Source of the DNA: Bacillus_BD sp050389805
GTDB taxonomy: Bacteria > Bacillota > Bacilli > Bacillales > Cytobacillaceae
Length of the DNA: 64,000 nucleotides
NCBI RefSeq assembly: GCF_050389805.1
Contig: NZ_CP130945.1
Location: forward strand, 4,216,001 to 4,280,000
Direction: 5' to 3'
In this document: positions 34,130 to 42,194 of the stretch, one piece after another
Layout of the letters: the number at the start of each line of letters is the position of its first letter
Numbering within the stretch: position 1 is the stretch's first letter
The notes under the pieces: model-generated
The model's database searches: none
What the model saw: only the letters and a program-made list of their open reading frames with translations
Told to the model about the DNA's origin: nothing
Program-made: the position numbers and the translations under genes

Positions 34130-34393
34130 TCACCCAGTGGACACACTAATTTCTTGGTAAGATCGAATGACCTCTTCTGTCTGCATTTCAAATTTTTGTT
34201 GTATGTCTTTTAACTCTTCCTTCATGTATAAGATCTCTTGCTGAACACTTTCGATTTGAGATGCCTGTTGCAACTCTTTTAGCTGGTCCTCAATCTCTTG
34301 ACATCTTTCTAATTCTCCTTGCAAAAATAACAGTCGATCCATTGTTTTCATTTGTTCAGCTACTAAACGATTGAATTCTTGCAATCTCACCAC
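34130..34393 (-). CDS. ygaB: YgaB, coiled-coil protein of unknown function
   Basis: An 87-residue, almost entirely helical protein rich in E, Q, L and K with heptad patterning, so a coiled coil is likely. No catalytic motif is visible. It is recognised mainly by position between sspE and ygaC, the conserved Bacillus order, and by size. GGCGGTGGTG precedes the start. Function unknown. Confidence 0.8.
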   Translation of the reverse strand: MVRLQEFNRLVAEQMKTMDRLLFLQGELERCQEIEDQLKELQQASQIESVQQEILYMKEELKDIQQKFEMQTEEVIRSYQEISVSTG

Positions 34394-34560
34394 CGCCTAT
34401 ATCACTTCTATCAGTAGAGGTGCGCGTTAACGCAAATAAAGCTAGTTTTATAAATGGTTAATCCTTCACTACTTATGTATTCGTTTTTAATACGCTACAT
34501 TCCTTTGATGAAAAAAGGGAATCTTTGTCGAACGGATTATTTTATATAAATGCACAAAGA

Positions 34561-34596
34561 GAAGGCACCCTTCCGAATAAAGAGTGCCTTCTTTTT
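34561..34596 (-). terminator. sspE terminator
   Basis: GAAGGCAC and GTGCCTTC stem with T5 on the minus strand, directly after the sspE stop codon. Confidence 0.85.
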
Positions 34597-34603
34597 GCTT
34601 ATT

Positions 34604-34798
34604 TTATCGAGATTGGTTACCCATTTGACCAGAGTTTTTAGCTTTGTTAGCTTCCGCTCTAGCGTTACGCTCTTTTACTTCTTGAACGTCAGTTTCGCTA
34701 GCAAATTCAGTACCGTATTGGCCAGCACCTGCAGATTGAGCGTTTTGTTGTCTCACTTGTTGGATGTTAGTTCCAGATTGAGATTGTCTGTTTGCCAT
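34604..34798 (-). CDS. sspE: Gamma-type small acid-soluble spore protein
   Basis: A 64-residue protein rich in Q, N, A and S, containing YGTEFASETDVQEVKERNA, which has the conserved site (TEFASET) cut by the germination protease Gpr. Gamma-type SASP does not bind DNA; it is an amino-acid store broken down early in germination. This copy has a single Q/N-rich repeat, shorter than in B. subtilis. GGAGGTGATTACA precedes ATG 34798. Expression in the forespore is expected from the family but no promoter was assigned. Confidence 0.93.
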   Translation of the reverse strand: MANRQSQSGTNIQQVRQQNAQSAGAGQYGTEFASETDVQEVKERNARAEANKAKNSGQMGNQSR

Positions 34799-34878
34799 TG
34801 TAATCACCTCCACGAACTTAATGTATCCTTGCTCGTGGGAAACTATCCAAACAAAAAGAATTTTTTCTTTTCTAACTT

Positions 34879-35622
34879 TTAGACCAATAATGAAATCCCG
34901 CCATCGACTATAATCGTTTGACCACGAATCATACTGGCTTGATCAGACAGTAGAAACATAATCGCATTGACCATGTCGTCTATGCTTACCATCCGTCCTG
35001 CTGGTGTTTTTTGTGCGGCTTCAGCAAGGAGTTCTTCCCGATTTGGAAAATGTTTTAATGCTTCTGTGTCCACAACACCGCCTGAAACAGCATTCACTAC
35101 AATATTATTATTTGCTAATTCTACCGCTAAATATCGGGTTAATGCTTCTAATGCCGCTTTCGAAACTCCTACTACCGTATAATTTTCTAAATAACGGATC
35201 GAACCTAGTGAGCTGATACTGACTATTTTTCCGCCTTTATCCATGAGTTTAGCTGCTTCTTGAGCACAAAATAAAAGTGCTTTGCTGTTGATATTCATGG
35301 TCCAGTCCCAATGAGATTCTTCAAGCTCCATGATCGGGCGTTGAACACCAGACGCAGCATTATTTACAAATACATCCAATCGACCAAATTCATTTTTAAT
35401 TTCTTGGAAAAGCTGCTTAATTTTATCAACATCCCCAACATTAGCTTTGACAATGAGAACCTTTCTGCCAAGGGCTTCGATTTCAGCTGCCGTTTCCAAT
35501 GCTTTCGTTTTACTCCGGGCATAATTAATGACTAAGTCGTATCCTTCTTTTGCTAAACGGAGTGCAGTGGCTTTACCAATACCACGGCTTGAGCCTGTGA
35601 CAAGTGCTACTTTTTGCGTCAT
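34879..35622 (-). CDS. fabL: Enoyl-ACP reductase FabL (NADPH)
   Basis: A 247-residue short-chain dehydrogenase that reduces trans-2-enoyl-ACP in the last step of each fatty-acid elongation cycle. The cofactor motif is VTGSSRGIGKATALRLA; the catalytic Tyr and Lys lie in LENYTVVGVSKAA (Y-x6-K), and VNNAASG and a C-terminal IIVDGGISLL are present. It keeps the fabL-sspE neighbourhood seen in B. subtilis, supporting FabL rather than a generic SDR. A poor match to the FabI Y-x6-K context also argues for FabL. Confidence 0.9.
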   Translation of the reverse strand: MTQKVALVTGSSRGIGKATALRLAKEGYDLVINYARSKTKALETAAEIEALGRKVLIVKANVGDVDKIKQLFQEIKNEFGRLDVFVNNAASGVQRPIMELEESHWDWTMNINSKALLFCAQEAAKLMDKGGKIVSISSLGSIRYLENYTVVGVSKAALEALTRYLAVELANNNIVVNAVSGGVVDTEALKHFPNREELLAEAAQKTPAGRMVSIDDMVNAIMFLLSDQASMIRGQTIIVDGGISLLV

Positions 35623-35738
35623 GTTTTTATTCCTCTCTATGTTTGAATTCCTTTCATTTTAACTTTTCCGTGCATAGATCACAATGTTGTTAAGGAAAAT
35701 AAGAGTGGGTTTATGTTTGAAAAGAAAGGAAGAATTCT

Positions 35739-35972
35739 ATGTATACAGGTAGAGATATGACAGAACTTTCGATGATGGCAAAATCAGATTGGCGAGATGA
35801 AGAATTAACGTTTTTTCATCATTCCTTCCAGCAAATATTGCCGTATTTAAATGCGGAAGGGCAATCGATTTATCGGGAAATTGTGGAAGAGATCACAAGT
35901 CGTGGCGGATTGAAAGCAACTGACGAAGGTCGGTTTGATGGACCTACAATGATGGAGGGCGATATTTTTTAA
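35739..35972 (+). CDS. yfhS: YfhS family protein
   Basis: A 77-residue acidic protein beginning MYTGRDMTELSMM. The sequence and its place between mutY and fabL match YfhS of Bacillus; function unknown. AAGGAAG precedes the ATG. A 52-bp tandem repeat array begins immediately after its stop codon. Confidence 0.8.
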   Translation: MYTGRDMTELSMMAKSDWRDEELTFFHHSFQQILPYLNAEGQSIYREIVEEITSRGGLKATDEGRFDGPTMMEGDIF

Positions 35973-35975
35973 GAT

Positions 35976-36300
35976 ATTGGATATTGGGTGGATGAAGACC
36001 TTTCGATTACAGATTTTGTAGGTTTGTGGTCTTCATCACCCTTGTGAAGACCACTTTATCCAAACTTTCTCTTGCTTTTGGTCTTCATCACCCTGATGAA
36101 GACCTCTTTATCCAAACTTCTCTTGCTTTTGGTCTTCATTACCCTTATGAAGACCTCTTTATCCAAACTTCCTCTTGCTTTTGGTCTTCATTACTCTTAT
36201 GAAGACCTCTTTATCCAAACTTTCTCTTGCTTTTGGTCTTCATCGCCCTTATGAAGACCATTTCCTTCTGCTCGTCCTTCTGTAATGGTCTTCATCATCT
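35976..36300. repeat. Tandem repeat array A, 52-bp unit with internal palindrome
   Basis: Units start at 36028, 36080, 36131, 36183, 36235 and 36287, i.e. every 52 bp (once 51); a degenerate half-unit is in phase at 35976-36000. Each unit opens with GGTCTTCAT...ATGAAGACC, a 9-bp inverted repeat of about 25 bp, followed by a conserved CTTTATCCAAACTT-CTCTTGCTTTT linker. It fills the gap between the convergent ends of yfhS and mutY. Not coding. Confidence 0.92.
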
Positions 36301-36309
36301 AATAAACCC

Positions 36310-37404
36310 TTATTCCTCATAATACTCTTTCAGTATCTTGTTATGCGAAACCGGAAATGGGAACTCTTTGATTTTTTCTTGATCGACTAGCCTTAAGTCT
36401 GGCTGCTCTTTCTTCAGCGAAATCAATTTTCCTTCATACACATGGATTTTCCAAATTAGATGGGAAAAGACATGATCAATTTGACCAACCATTTTCCCTA
36501 ACTCTACTTCAGCGCCATACTCTGAACGCAAAAATTCCTCCAACTGCTTTTTTTCTGATTCAAAAGGTAAGACAATTTCCATGTTTGGAAATTCCCAAAG
36601 ATTGGCTAAAAGCCCTTTTTCCTCACGCTTATGGATAAGCGTTTGACCCTCATTATCTCTAAGAACGACAGCAGCCATTAGCGATTCTCGTTGTTTTTTC
36701 CCCTTCGATTTAACAGGGAGTTCATCCTGTACGCCTTCATGAAAACCAATACAATGTTCACGGACTGGACATAATAAACAAGATGGTGAAGTTGGTGTAC
36801 AGATAATCGCCCCAAGCTCCATTAATGCTTGGTTAAAATAGGAAGGATTTTCGTGGGAAATGAGCTTCCTAACCGCTTCTTCAAAAATTTTTCGAGTAGC
36901 GGGTTTCGCAATATCTTTGGTAATATACAAGATTCGCGATAAGACACGCATGACGTTCCCGTCCACTGCAGGCTCTGGGATTCCGTAAGCAATACTAAGA
37001 ATAGCACCTGCCGTATATGGACCGACTCCTTTTAAAGAAGAGATTTCTTTCGGATCATCAGGGACTTTGCCGTCATAGTTCTCACAAACCTCTTTAACGG
37101 CACTGTGGAGATTTCGTGCTCTTGAATAATACCCAAGACCTTCCCACGCTTTTAACACTTTTTCCTCTTCTGCTGAAGATAGGTCTTCAATGGTTGGAAA
37201 TTGTTCAATGAAGCGATTAAAGTACGGAATGACGGTATCCACACGTGTTTGCTGAAGCATGATTTCGGATACCCATACTTTATATGGATCCTGATCTTTT
37301 CGCCATGGAAGATCACGTTGTTCTTCTTGGAACCAACTGATGAGGTCATGGCAGAATTCATTTTTATCGATTTTTTCAAGATTTACTAAATCCTCTTTTG
37401 CCAT
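36310..37404 (-). CDS. mutY: Adenine DNA glycosylase MutY
   Basis: A 364-residue base-excision repair enzyme that removes adenine mispaired with 8-oxoguanine. It has the helix-hairpin-helix LKGVGPYTAGAIL, the catalytic Asp in PAVDGNVMRV, the [4Fe-4S] loop with C-x6-C-x2-C-x5-C (CTPTSPSCLLCPVREHC) and a C-terminal NUDIX-like domain for 8-oxoG recognition (from about residue 235). GGAGGTAAAA precedes the ATG. It is divergent from yfhP, as in B. subtilis. Confidence 0.95.
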   Translation of the reverse strand: MAKEDLVNLEKIDKNEFCHDLISWFQEEQRDLPWRKDQDPYKVWVSEIMLQQTRVDTVIPYFNRFIEQFPTIEDLSSAEEEKVLKAWEGLGYYSRARNLHSAVKEVCENYDGKVPDDPKEISSLKGVGPYTAGAILSIAYGIPEPAVDGNVMRVLSRILYITKDIAKPATRKIFEEAVRKLISHENPSYFNQALMELGAIICTPTSPSCLLCPVREHCIGFHEGVQDELPVKSKGKKQRESLMAAVVLRDNEGQTLIHKREEKGLLANLWEFPNMEIVLPFESEKKQLEEFLRSEYGAEVELGKMVGQIDHVFSHLIWKIHVYEGKLISLKKEQPDLRLVDQEKIKEFPFPVSHNKILKEYYEE

Positions 37405-37584
37405 TTTTACCTCCTAGGATTTTGTACAATCGTTTTCCGAAAATATACATATTTTATACAGTAATTGAGTGAAGATTTTGATACAATAAACATAAGTATA
37501 ATGTTTCTTTTTAACGTCATTAATAAAGATGAAGAAAGATATTACGTCGTGAATTAGGAAATTCCAAGTAAGGGGGTCCTTCCT

Positions 37585-38565
37585 TTGGACACAGGTACAC
37601 ACGTTGTTATGGGGCTTGCCCTTGGCGGCTTGGCCACTCTTGATCCTGTTGTTGCTGAAAACCCAGCTACCGCATCGGCCGTTTTGATCTCGGTTATCGT
37701 TGGCTCTCAAGCACCAGATATTGACACGGTTTTAAAGCTGAAAAACAATGCTGTTTACATTCGAAATCACCGCGGAATCACACACTCTATTCCTGCGGTC
37801 ATGCTATGGCCTATTGCGATAACGGGGCTCGTCTATGCTTTTATACCAGAAGCAAATCTGTTACATCTATGGCTTTGGACATTCCTTGCTGTGTTTCTTC
37901 ATGTTTTTGTCGATATCTTTAATGCATATGGAACCCAGGCACTCCGACCCTTCTCCCATAAATGGGTCGCCTTAGGAGTGATCAATACATTTGATCCGAT
38001 TATTTTCGGCCTTCATCTCGTTGGACTACTATTATGGATTTTTGGTGCCGATCCCGGGTTTACATTTGCAGCCATCTATGCTGTTCTAGTGGCTTACTAT
38101 ATTATTCGGTTTCGTACAAGGAAAGCCGTCTATCAAGAAGTCAAATCTCTCATACCAGACGCAACCGAAATTATTATCTCTCCAACCTTAAAGTTTCATC
38201 AATGGAAAATCGCTGTCATGAATGAGCATCAATTCTTTGTTGGCCGATCAGAGAATCAAAAAGTTCAGATTCTTGATCAATTTAATCGAGTGGCGATACC
38301 AGAAACTCCAGTATTAGAAGCTGCAAAAAAGGACGATAATTTATCCGCCTTTTTATCCTTTTCGCCTGTTTATCGCTGGGAAGTTGACGAGTATGATGAT
38401 TCCTATGAAGTTCGCTTCATTGATTTAAGATACCGGAGTAAGGATTATTATCCGTTCGTTGCGGTTGTACAGTTGGATTCTGATTTACAAATTATTAATT
38501 CCTATACCGGCTGGATTTTTAGCGAAGAAAAACTACGCCGAAAATTAGATATCCTGCCAAGTTAA
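37585..38565 (+). CDS. yfhP: YfhP, membrane-bound metal-dependent hydrolase family (DUF457/YdjM-like)
   Basis: A 326-residue membrane protein. The N-terminal half has about four helices and the metal-binding signatures TGTHVVMGLALGGLA, SQAPDIDTVLK and HRGITHSIP; the C-terminal half is soluble. The start is TTG 37585, eight bases after AAGGGGGG. In B. subtilis YfhP has been described as a negative regulator of its own neighbourhood (mutY, fabL, sspE region); that role is from memory and not visible in sequence. Confidence 0.87.
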   Translation: MDTGTHVVMGLALGGLATLDPVVAENPATASAVLISVIVGSQAPDIDTVLKLKNNAVYIRNHRGITHSIPAVMLWPIAITGLVYAFIPEANLLHLWLWTFLAVFLHVFVDIFNAYGTQALRPFSHKWVALGVINTFDPIIFGLHLVGLLLWIFGADPGFTFAAIYAVLVAYYIIRFRTRKAVYQEVKSLIPDATEIIISPTLKFHQWKIAVMNEHQFFVGRSENQKVQILDQFNRVAIPETPVLEAAKKDDNLSAFLSFSPVYRWEVDEYDDSYEVRFIDLRYRSKDYYPFVAVVQLDSDLQIINSYTGWIFSEEKLRRKLDILPS

Positions 38566-38589
38566 ATAAAAAAGCGGAAGCTAATAACG

Positions 38590-38622
38590 AAAAATGATGT
38601 CATCTCACGACATCATTTTTTT
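38590..38622 (+). terminator. yfhP terminator
   Basis: AAAAATGATGTC and GACATCATTTTT, a 12-bp perfect stem, with a T run. Confidence 0.92.
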
Positions 38623-38756
38623 GTTCCCTTAACTGTCAATTTCCATTTTTTAAAAACATAACTTTTCATGAAATGACCTATACTATATCTACATGGTCAT
38701 CAACCTTACTTGGCGATCATGGGTTCGCGAAAACCGCATTCAGGAGGTTTCAGTCT

Positions 38757-38930
38757 ATGCGAAATAAAGAAAGAGGCTTCCCTAACCAAAATAATCAAAA
38801 ATTCGAGGGTGAACCTCGTGCAAAAGCGGAATATGCTTCAAAAAGAGCTGATGGAACCATCAATACACACCCACAAGAAAGAATGCGTGCATCTACCAAT
38901 CGGGACAGTGACACGTCCGAGTTATTTTAA
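38757..38930 (+). CDS. sspK: Small acid-soluble spore protein SspK
   Basis: A 57-residue hydrophilic protein, MRNKERGFPNQNNQKFEGEP at the N-terminus with AKAEYASKRADGTINTHPQE following, matching the SspK minor SASP family. It is found in the spore core of Bacillus. GGAGGTTTCAGTCT precedes the ATG at 38757; an upstream in-frame ATG has no good site. The family predicts forespore (SigG) expression. Confidence 0.9.
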   Translation: MRNKERGFPNQNNQKFEGEPRAKAEYASKRADGTINTHPQERMRASTNRDSDTSELF

Positions 38931-38991
38931 CAAAGAATCCGTCTTTTTCTAGAATTCCACCAACACCAATGAGGGGGGACATCCCCCTCTT

Positions 38992-39321
38992 CTATTTTAA
39001 TTCCTTCAATAGTGAAATTGGTAGAGCCTCTTCTTCATCGCCATTTCGGAGGCGATGCCCCCAAGCAAACACACCATTTAAATATTCGATTTTAAAATAA
39101 GCACCTGGGTCGCCTTCAATTTGGTAAATCTCACCTGGTTTAAAATCATCTGGATTTAATAAATAGGCTTTCGCCATTGCTGCTTTTCTTTCCAAAACCG
39201 CAAACTCATTGACCATTCCCATTTGCTCAGCTTTTCTTGCTTTTTCATGTAAACTCGCAATTTCCTGCTTTAGTTCATATTCACTATATTCGCTATATCT
39301 TTTGACTTCCTCCATGCTCAT
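38992..39321 (-). CDS. yfhH: YfhH family protein (DUF1811)
   Basis: A 109-residue cytoplasmic protein with a helical N-terminal half and a small beta-domain at the C-terminus (GEIYQIEGDPGAYFKIEYLN, then AWGHRLR). These features and its place next to recX identify YfhH. Function unknown. GGGGGATGA precedes the start. Confidence 0.87.
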   Translation of the reverse strand: MSMEEVKRYSEYSEYELKQEIASLHEKARKAEQMGMVNEFAVLERKAAMAKAYLLNPDDFKPGEIYQIEGDPGAYFKIEYLNGVFAWGHRLRNGDEEEALPISLLKELK

Positions 39322-39385
39322 TCATCCCCCTATTTCTTTACATTAGTATAAGGAAAGAATCCATTGGTGAAAAGAAAATAGCTTA

Positions 39386-40192
39386 CTATTCGTCAAGATT
39401 TTCACGCAAATAATCCTCAATCAGATCAAGAGGAAACCCTTTTCGATACAAAGCCATTTTCATTTTTTGCTTATATTGAAATCCTGTTTCGTTGGCATAT
39501 TTCTTTTTGAATTTTTCCCCTTGATAGTGTAAAGCCTGAAGGATTTCATCCTCTTCTTTCGACTGGAGGCTAGAGATAGCTTCTGAAATAATGTCCGAGC
39601 GATAACCTTTACGCAATAGCTTTTGTTCAAGCTTTTGTTTTAACACTAACTCTGAATCCCTTTTATTTTTGAATCGCTCTTTTTGGCAAATAGTCTGAGC
39701 TTTATTGAATTGCTCCTCATAAGAAAATTCTTTAAGCGCTTGGTCAATGAGCGATTCCTTGATCCCTTTCTCAAGCAATTCCCGCTTGATGACAACAGGT
39801 CCTTTATCATTTGTATTTTTTTGTGTTCGCACATAGGAAACCGCATATTGCTCGTCATTTAAAAATTGATACTCGTATAGTTTAACGATGACCTCTTGAA
39901 TGACCGGATCCTCGATTTCTTTTTCTTTCAAAAAACTTCGTATCTCATGCTCAGTTCGCATCATTCTTGATAAATATTTAACCGCTCGATTATACGCTTT
40001 GCGGATTCCATCTTCATATTGAATTTCCGTTAAGAAAAAGTCGTCTAATTCCATTCCCTTTCTTAATTGGAATTTCACCAAAACGCCTTCATCTACACTA
40101 AAGGCATATTTTTCACCTGTACCATCATCGGTAAAAATATTGTAACGATCTTTACTTTTCTGCTGGGTCGTGATTTTTGTAATAATCGACAT
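39386..40192 (-). CDS. recX: RecA regulator RecX
   Basis: A 268-residue helical-repeat protein that binds RecA filaments and modulates recombination. Three-helix RecX repeats can be followed through ALKYLSRMMRTEHEIRSF-like, FLNDEQYAVSYVRTQ and DLIEDYLREN segments. ATG 40192, after GGGGGTGAAGAGG, gives the normal RecX length; a longer frame to 40300 adds a non-conserved leader. Standard yfhG position. Confidence 0.92.
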   Translation of the reverse strand: MSIITKITTQQKSKDRYNIFTDDGTGEKYAFSVDEGVLVKFQLRKGMELDDFFLTEIQYEDGIRKAYNRAVKYLSRMMRTEHEIRSFLKEKEIEDPVIQEVIVKLYEYQFLNDEQYAVSYVRTQKNTNDKGPVVIKRELLEKGIKESLIDQALKEFSYEEQFNKAQTICQKERFKNKRDSELVLKQKLEQKLLRKGYRSDIISEAISSLQSKEEDEILQALHYQGEKFKKKYANETGFQYKQKMKMALYRKGFPLDLIEDYLRENLDE

Positions 40193-40325
40193 CCTCTTCA
40201 CCCCCACTCTAATGTAGCATATTTTTGATTGATGTCGACAAGATTTTCTTCTGAGGGAAGTATGTTTCATCCAGTACAGGGAAAAATAGGAATGAACCAT
40301 ATTCTTGAAAGGGTGGATGATCTCA

Positions 40326-40448
40326 ATGGGTAAAAAAACAGATAAGGAAAAAAGTGCGTTATCTAGTATGCAAGCCGTAACTTATCAAAGGGACTTTAAA
40401 ATGGCTGATCGCGCTGGCGGCTTTATGGACCGCAAAGGTCGAAAGTAA
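40326..40448 (+). CDS. yfhE: YfhE family small protein
   Basis: A 40-residue basic protein, MGKKTDKEKSALSSMQAVTY then QRDFKMADRAGGF, matching the short YfhE family of Bacillus. GAAAGGGTGG lies upstream of ATG 40326, and it is divergent from recX. No hydrophobic segment; function unknown, possibly sporulation-related like many neighbours. Confidence 0.75.
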   Translation: MGKKTDKEKSALSSMQAVTYQRDFKMADRAGGFMDRKGRK

Positions 40449-40497
40449 TTTCGACAATGTAAAAATCCATGATATTAAAATGTAGCTTGAGCATACT

Positions 40498-40527
40498 AAA
40501 GTATGGAGTCGTTCTCCATACTTTTTA
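40498..40527 (+). terminator. yfhE terminator
   Basis: AAAGTATGGAG-TCGTT-CTCCATACTTT hairpin with T5. Confidence 0.9.
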
Positions 40528-40547
40528 TATTTGAGAGGGGTAGTTTA

Positions 40548-40730
40548 ATGGGTCGAGCTCAAGGACATAAAACACGAGATCGAAATAAAAATTCATTGCC
40601 TCAAGTTCCAAAGAATATGAAGACTGATCGCATGAGCGAAGAATACGCACAAGAACTACAAAATCAATTAAGCCGAGAAGAACAAGCTTTAGCGAATGCG
40701 GCAAACCAACGCAATCAAGGAAATCCATAA
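40548..40730 (+). CDS. YfhD-like small protein, copy 1
   Basis: A 60-residue hydrophilic protein beginning MGRAQGHKTRDRNKNSLPQV, the usual YfhD-family opening. GAGAGGGGTAG precedes ATG 40548; the frame extends upstream through the terminator but not as a plausible start. Function unknown. A second short relative follows in tandem. Confidence 0.72.
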   Translation: MGRAQGHKTRDRNKNSLPQVPKNMKTDRMSEEYAQELQNQLSREEQALANAANQRNQGNP

Positions 40731-40776
40731 GTAAAAGGATCATTAAGATTGTATTTTACATTTGGAGGAATGAAAA

Positions 40777-40923
40777 ATGGCTAAAAAGAAACAGCAAAAA
40801 AATATCATACCTGATGGTCTCGATATTGAATTTTCTCAAGAGCTTGCCGATCAGGATGATTTAAAAGCTCAAACTAGAGCCAAAGCAGCAGACCAACGTG
40901 CTAAATCTAGAAAAAAGAAATAA
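40777..40923 (+). CDS. YfhD-like small protein, copy 2
   Basis: A 48-residue protein with a lysine-rich N-terminus, then DGLDIEFSQELADQDDLKAQ and a basic RAKAADQRAKS tail, resembling the C-terminal half of YfhD proteins. TTTGGAGGAATGAAAA precedes ATG 40777. It lies 46 bp after copy 1 and is probably co-transcribed. Function unknown. Confidence 0.7.
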   Translation: MAKKKQQKNIIPDGLDIEFSQELADQDDLKAQTRAKAADQRAKSRKKK

Positions 40924-40956
40924 GACAACATAACGTTCTTATGTTTGTGTATAAAG

Positions 40957-41129
40957 TTATCCACATTCACGTTAACAATGTGGATAAAATTCCGAAAACC
41001 CTTTTTCTAAAGGGATTTCGAAAACCACATCTTTTGTGAATATCTATCCCCAGTTTTTACCATCAATCTGTGGATAATGTGGATAAAGCTGTGGAGTACT
41101 TATATTTAAAGGATAAATCATGTGGATAA
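40957..41129. promoter_or_regulatory. DnaA-box cluster (five perfect 9-mers)
   Basis: Perfect DnaA boxes TTATCCACA occur at 40957-40965 (+) and, as TGTGGATAA, at 40979-40987, 41069-41077, 41078-41086 and 41121-41129 (-). Two are directly abutting. Near matches lie at 41043 and 41090. The spacing and density exceed chance for a 9-mer. The cluster is intergenic, after the yfhD-like pair. A role in titrating DnaA or in DnaA-controlled transcription is inferred. Confidence 0.85.
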
Positions 41130-41152
41130 CTCATCCGCATGATTTATCCTTT
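41108..41152. terminator. Long hairpin between convergent genes
   Basis: AAAGGATAAATCATG and CATGATTTATCCTTT form a 15-bp perfect stem; a DnaA box lies in its loop. T runs are weak, so terminator function is likely but not certain. Confidence 0.6.
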
Positions 41153-41157
41153 ATCCA

Positions 41158-42090
41158 TCATTTTGCTTTCATAAATTCGATCGTTTGTTTTAATCCAGCA
41201 TCATAAGATGTCCGTGGAACAGGTCCGATTCTTTTTTCATACTTCTCGCCGGTCAACACCACAGGCTGTTCATTTAAATAAAACATCTCGACGACTTCTC
41301 GCATATCCTTATTGAAAATCCCAAGAAATTGAATCATCCCTTTTGTAACCGTAGATATTTTCTTTTGATAACCCGTTATTTTTCGTAGAATCAACTCAAT
41401 TTCTTCTCCCGTGATCACTCCATAACCCGGAATATTCCAATTCTCACCATATGCCTCATCTGTTAAAGCTAACTCTACGAGTGCCTTTGCTCCATCAGGA
41501 GTAAAAATAAATTCTCTGGCAATCCCTTTATTCCCGACAAATCCAGACTTTTTATCTTTTACAACGGTATTTAGCGTATATTGTAGGATTGCACTTTCTG
41601 CATTAGGTCCATAAAAATCTGGAAAATGAGCAATGACATAAGGGACTCCCGATTGTTTGATGGTTTCTTCGGCCTGTAATCGAAGTTTTCCTTTCTTCGT
41701 ATGTGGTTTCTTCAGTTTGGTTTCTGTCACTAGTTCTCCATCACTTCGACCATAGGCGTATATATTATCGACGACAGCAAGCTTTATAGACTGCTCCTTT
41801 GCTACTTCCACGATATTAGCAATCAGCGTCAATAATTTCTCGTCCCACTCTCGATAAGGAATATTTGCCGAATGAAAAATCATATCTACACCTTTAGCCG
41901 CACGTGCAAGCTCGCTTTTTTGAAAAAGATTACCTGTCACAATCTCAACATTATAATCATGGGCAAACAATCTTTCTAACCTTGATTTTGTTCTGGCAAA
42001 CGCTACAACCTTTATACCCCTGCTTGATAATTCTTTTACTAGCGAATACCCCATTCCGCCAGATGCTCCTAATACAAGTGCCTTTTCCAT
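41158..42090 (-). CDS. NAD(P)-dependent epimerase/dehydratase family protein
   Basis: A 310-residue extended short-chain dehydrogenase. The N-terminal nucleotide-binding motif reads ALVLGASGGMGYSLVKELSS and the fold continues with IFHSANIPY and NIYAYGRSDG; the Tyr of the YxxxK position is not obvious, so activity is uncertain. It resembles stress-linked NAD-dependent epimerases annotated without substrate. It follows a TetR gene by about 100 bp on the same strand, and a copy of the TetR operator lies between them, so it is probably the regulated target. Confidence 0.8.
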   Translation of the reverse strand: MEKALVLGASGGMGYSLVKELSSRGIKVVAFARTKSRLERLFAHDYNVEIVTGNLFQKSELARAAKGVDMIFHSANIPYREWDEKLLTLIANIVEVAKEQSIKLAVVDNIYAYGRSDGELVTETKLKKPHTKKGKLRLQAEETIKQSGVPYVIAHFPDFYGPNAESAILQYTLNTVVKDKKSGFVGNKGIAREFIFTPDGAKALVELALTDEAYGENWNIPGYGVITGEEIELILRKITGYQKKISTVTKGMIQFLGIFNKDMREVVEMFYLNEQPVVLTGEKYEKRIGPVPRTSYDAGLKQTIEFMKAK

Positions 42091-42128
42091 TTTGTATTCC
42101 TCCCTTTTTCATCCCCAATATATATTAT

Positions 42129-42143
42129 TTAACCGGTGGTTAA
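42129..42143. promoter_or_regulatory. TetR operator copy A (in front of epimerase)
   Basis: TTAACCGGTGGTTAA, an almost perfect palindrome, matches the sequence upstream of the tetR gene. It lies 39 bp before the epimerase start. Confidence 0.7.
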
Positions 42144-42194
42144 TAAACCCCAAAAGAATTCTTCTTATCAAATCCGATAAGAAGAACGGTACCT

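Noticed and set aside
35976..36300. CRISPR array
   Set aside because: The regular spacing invites this, but the linker between palindromes is itself conserved from unit to unit, so there are no unique spacers, and no cas genes are nearby.
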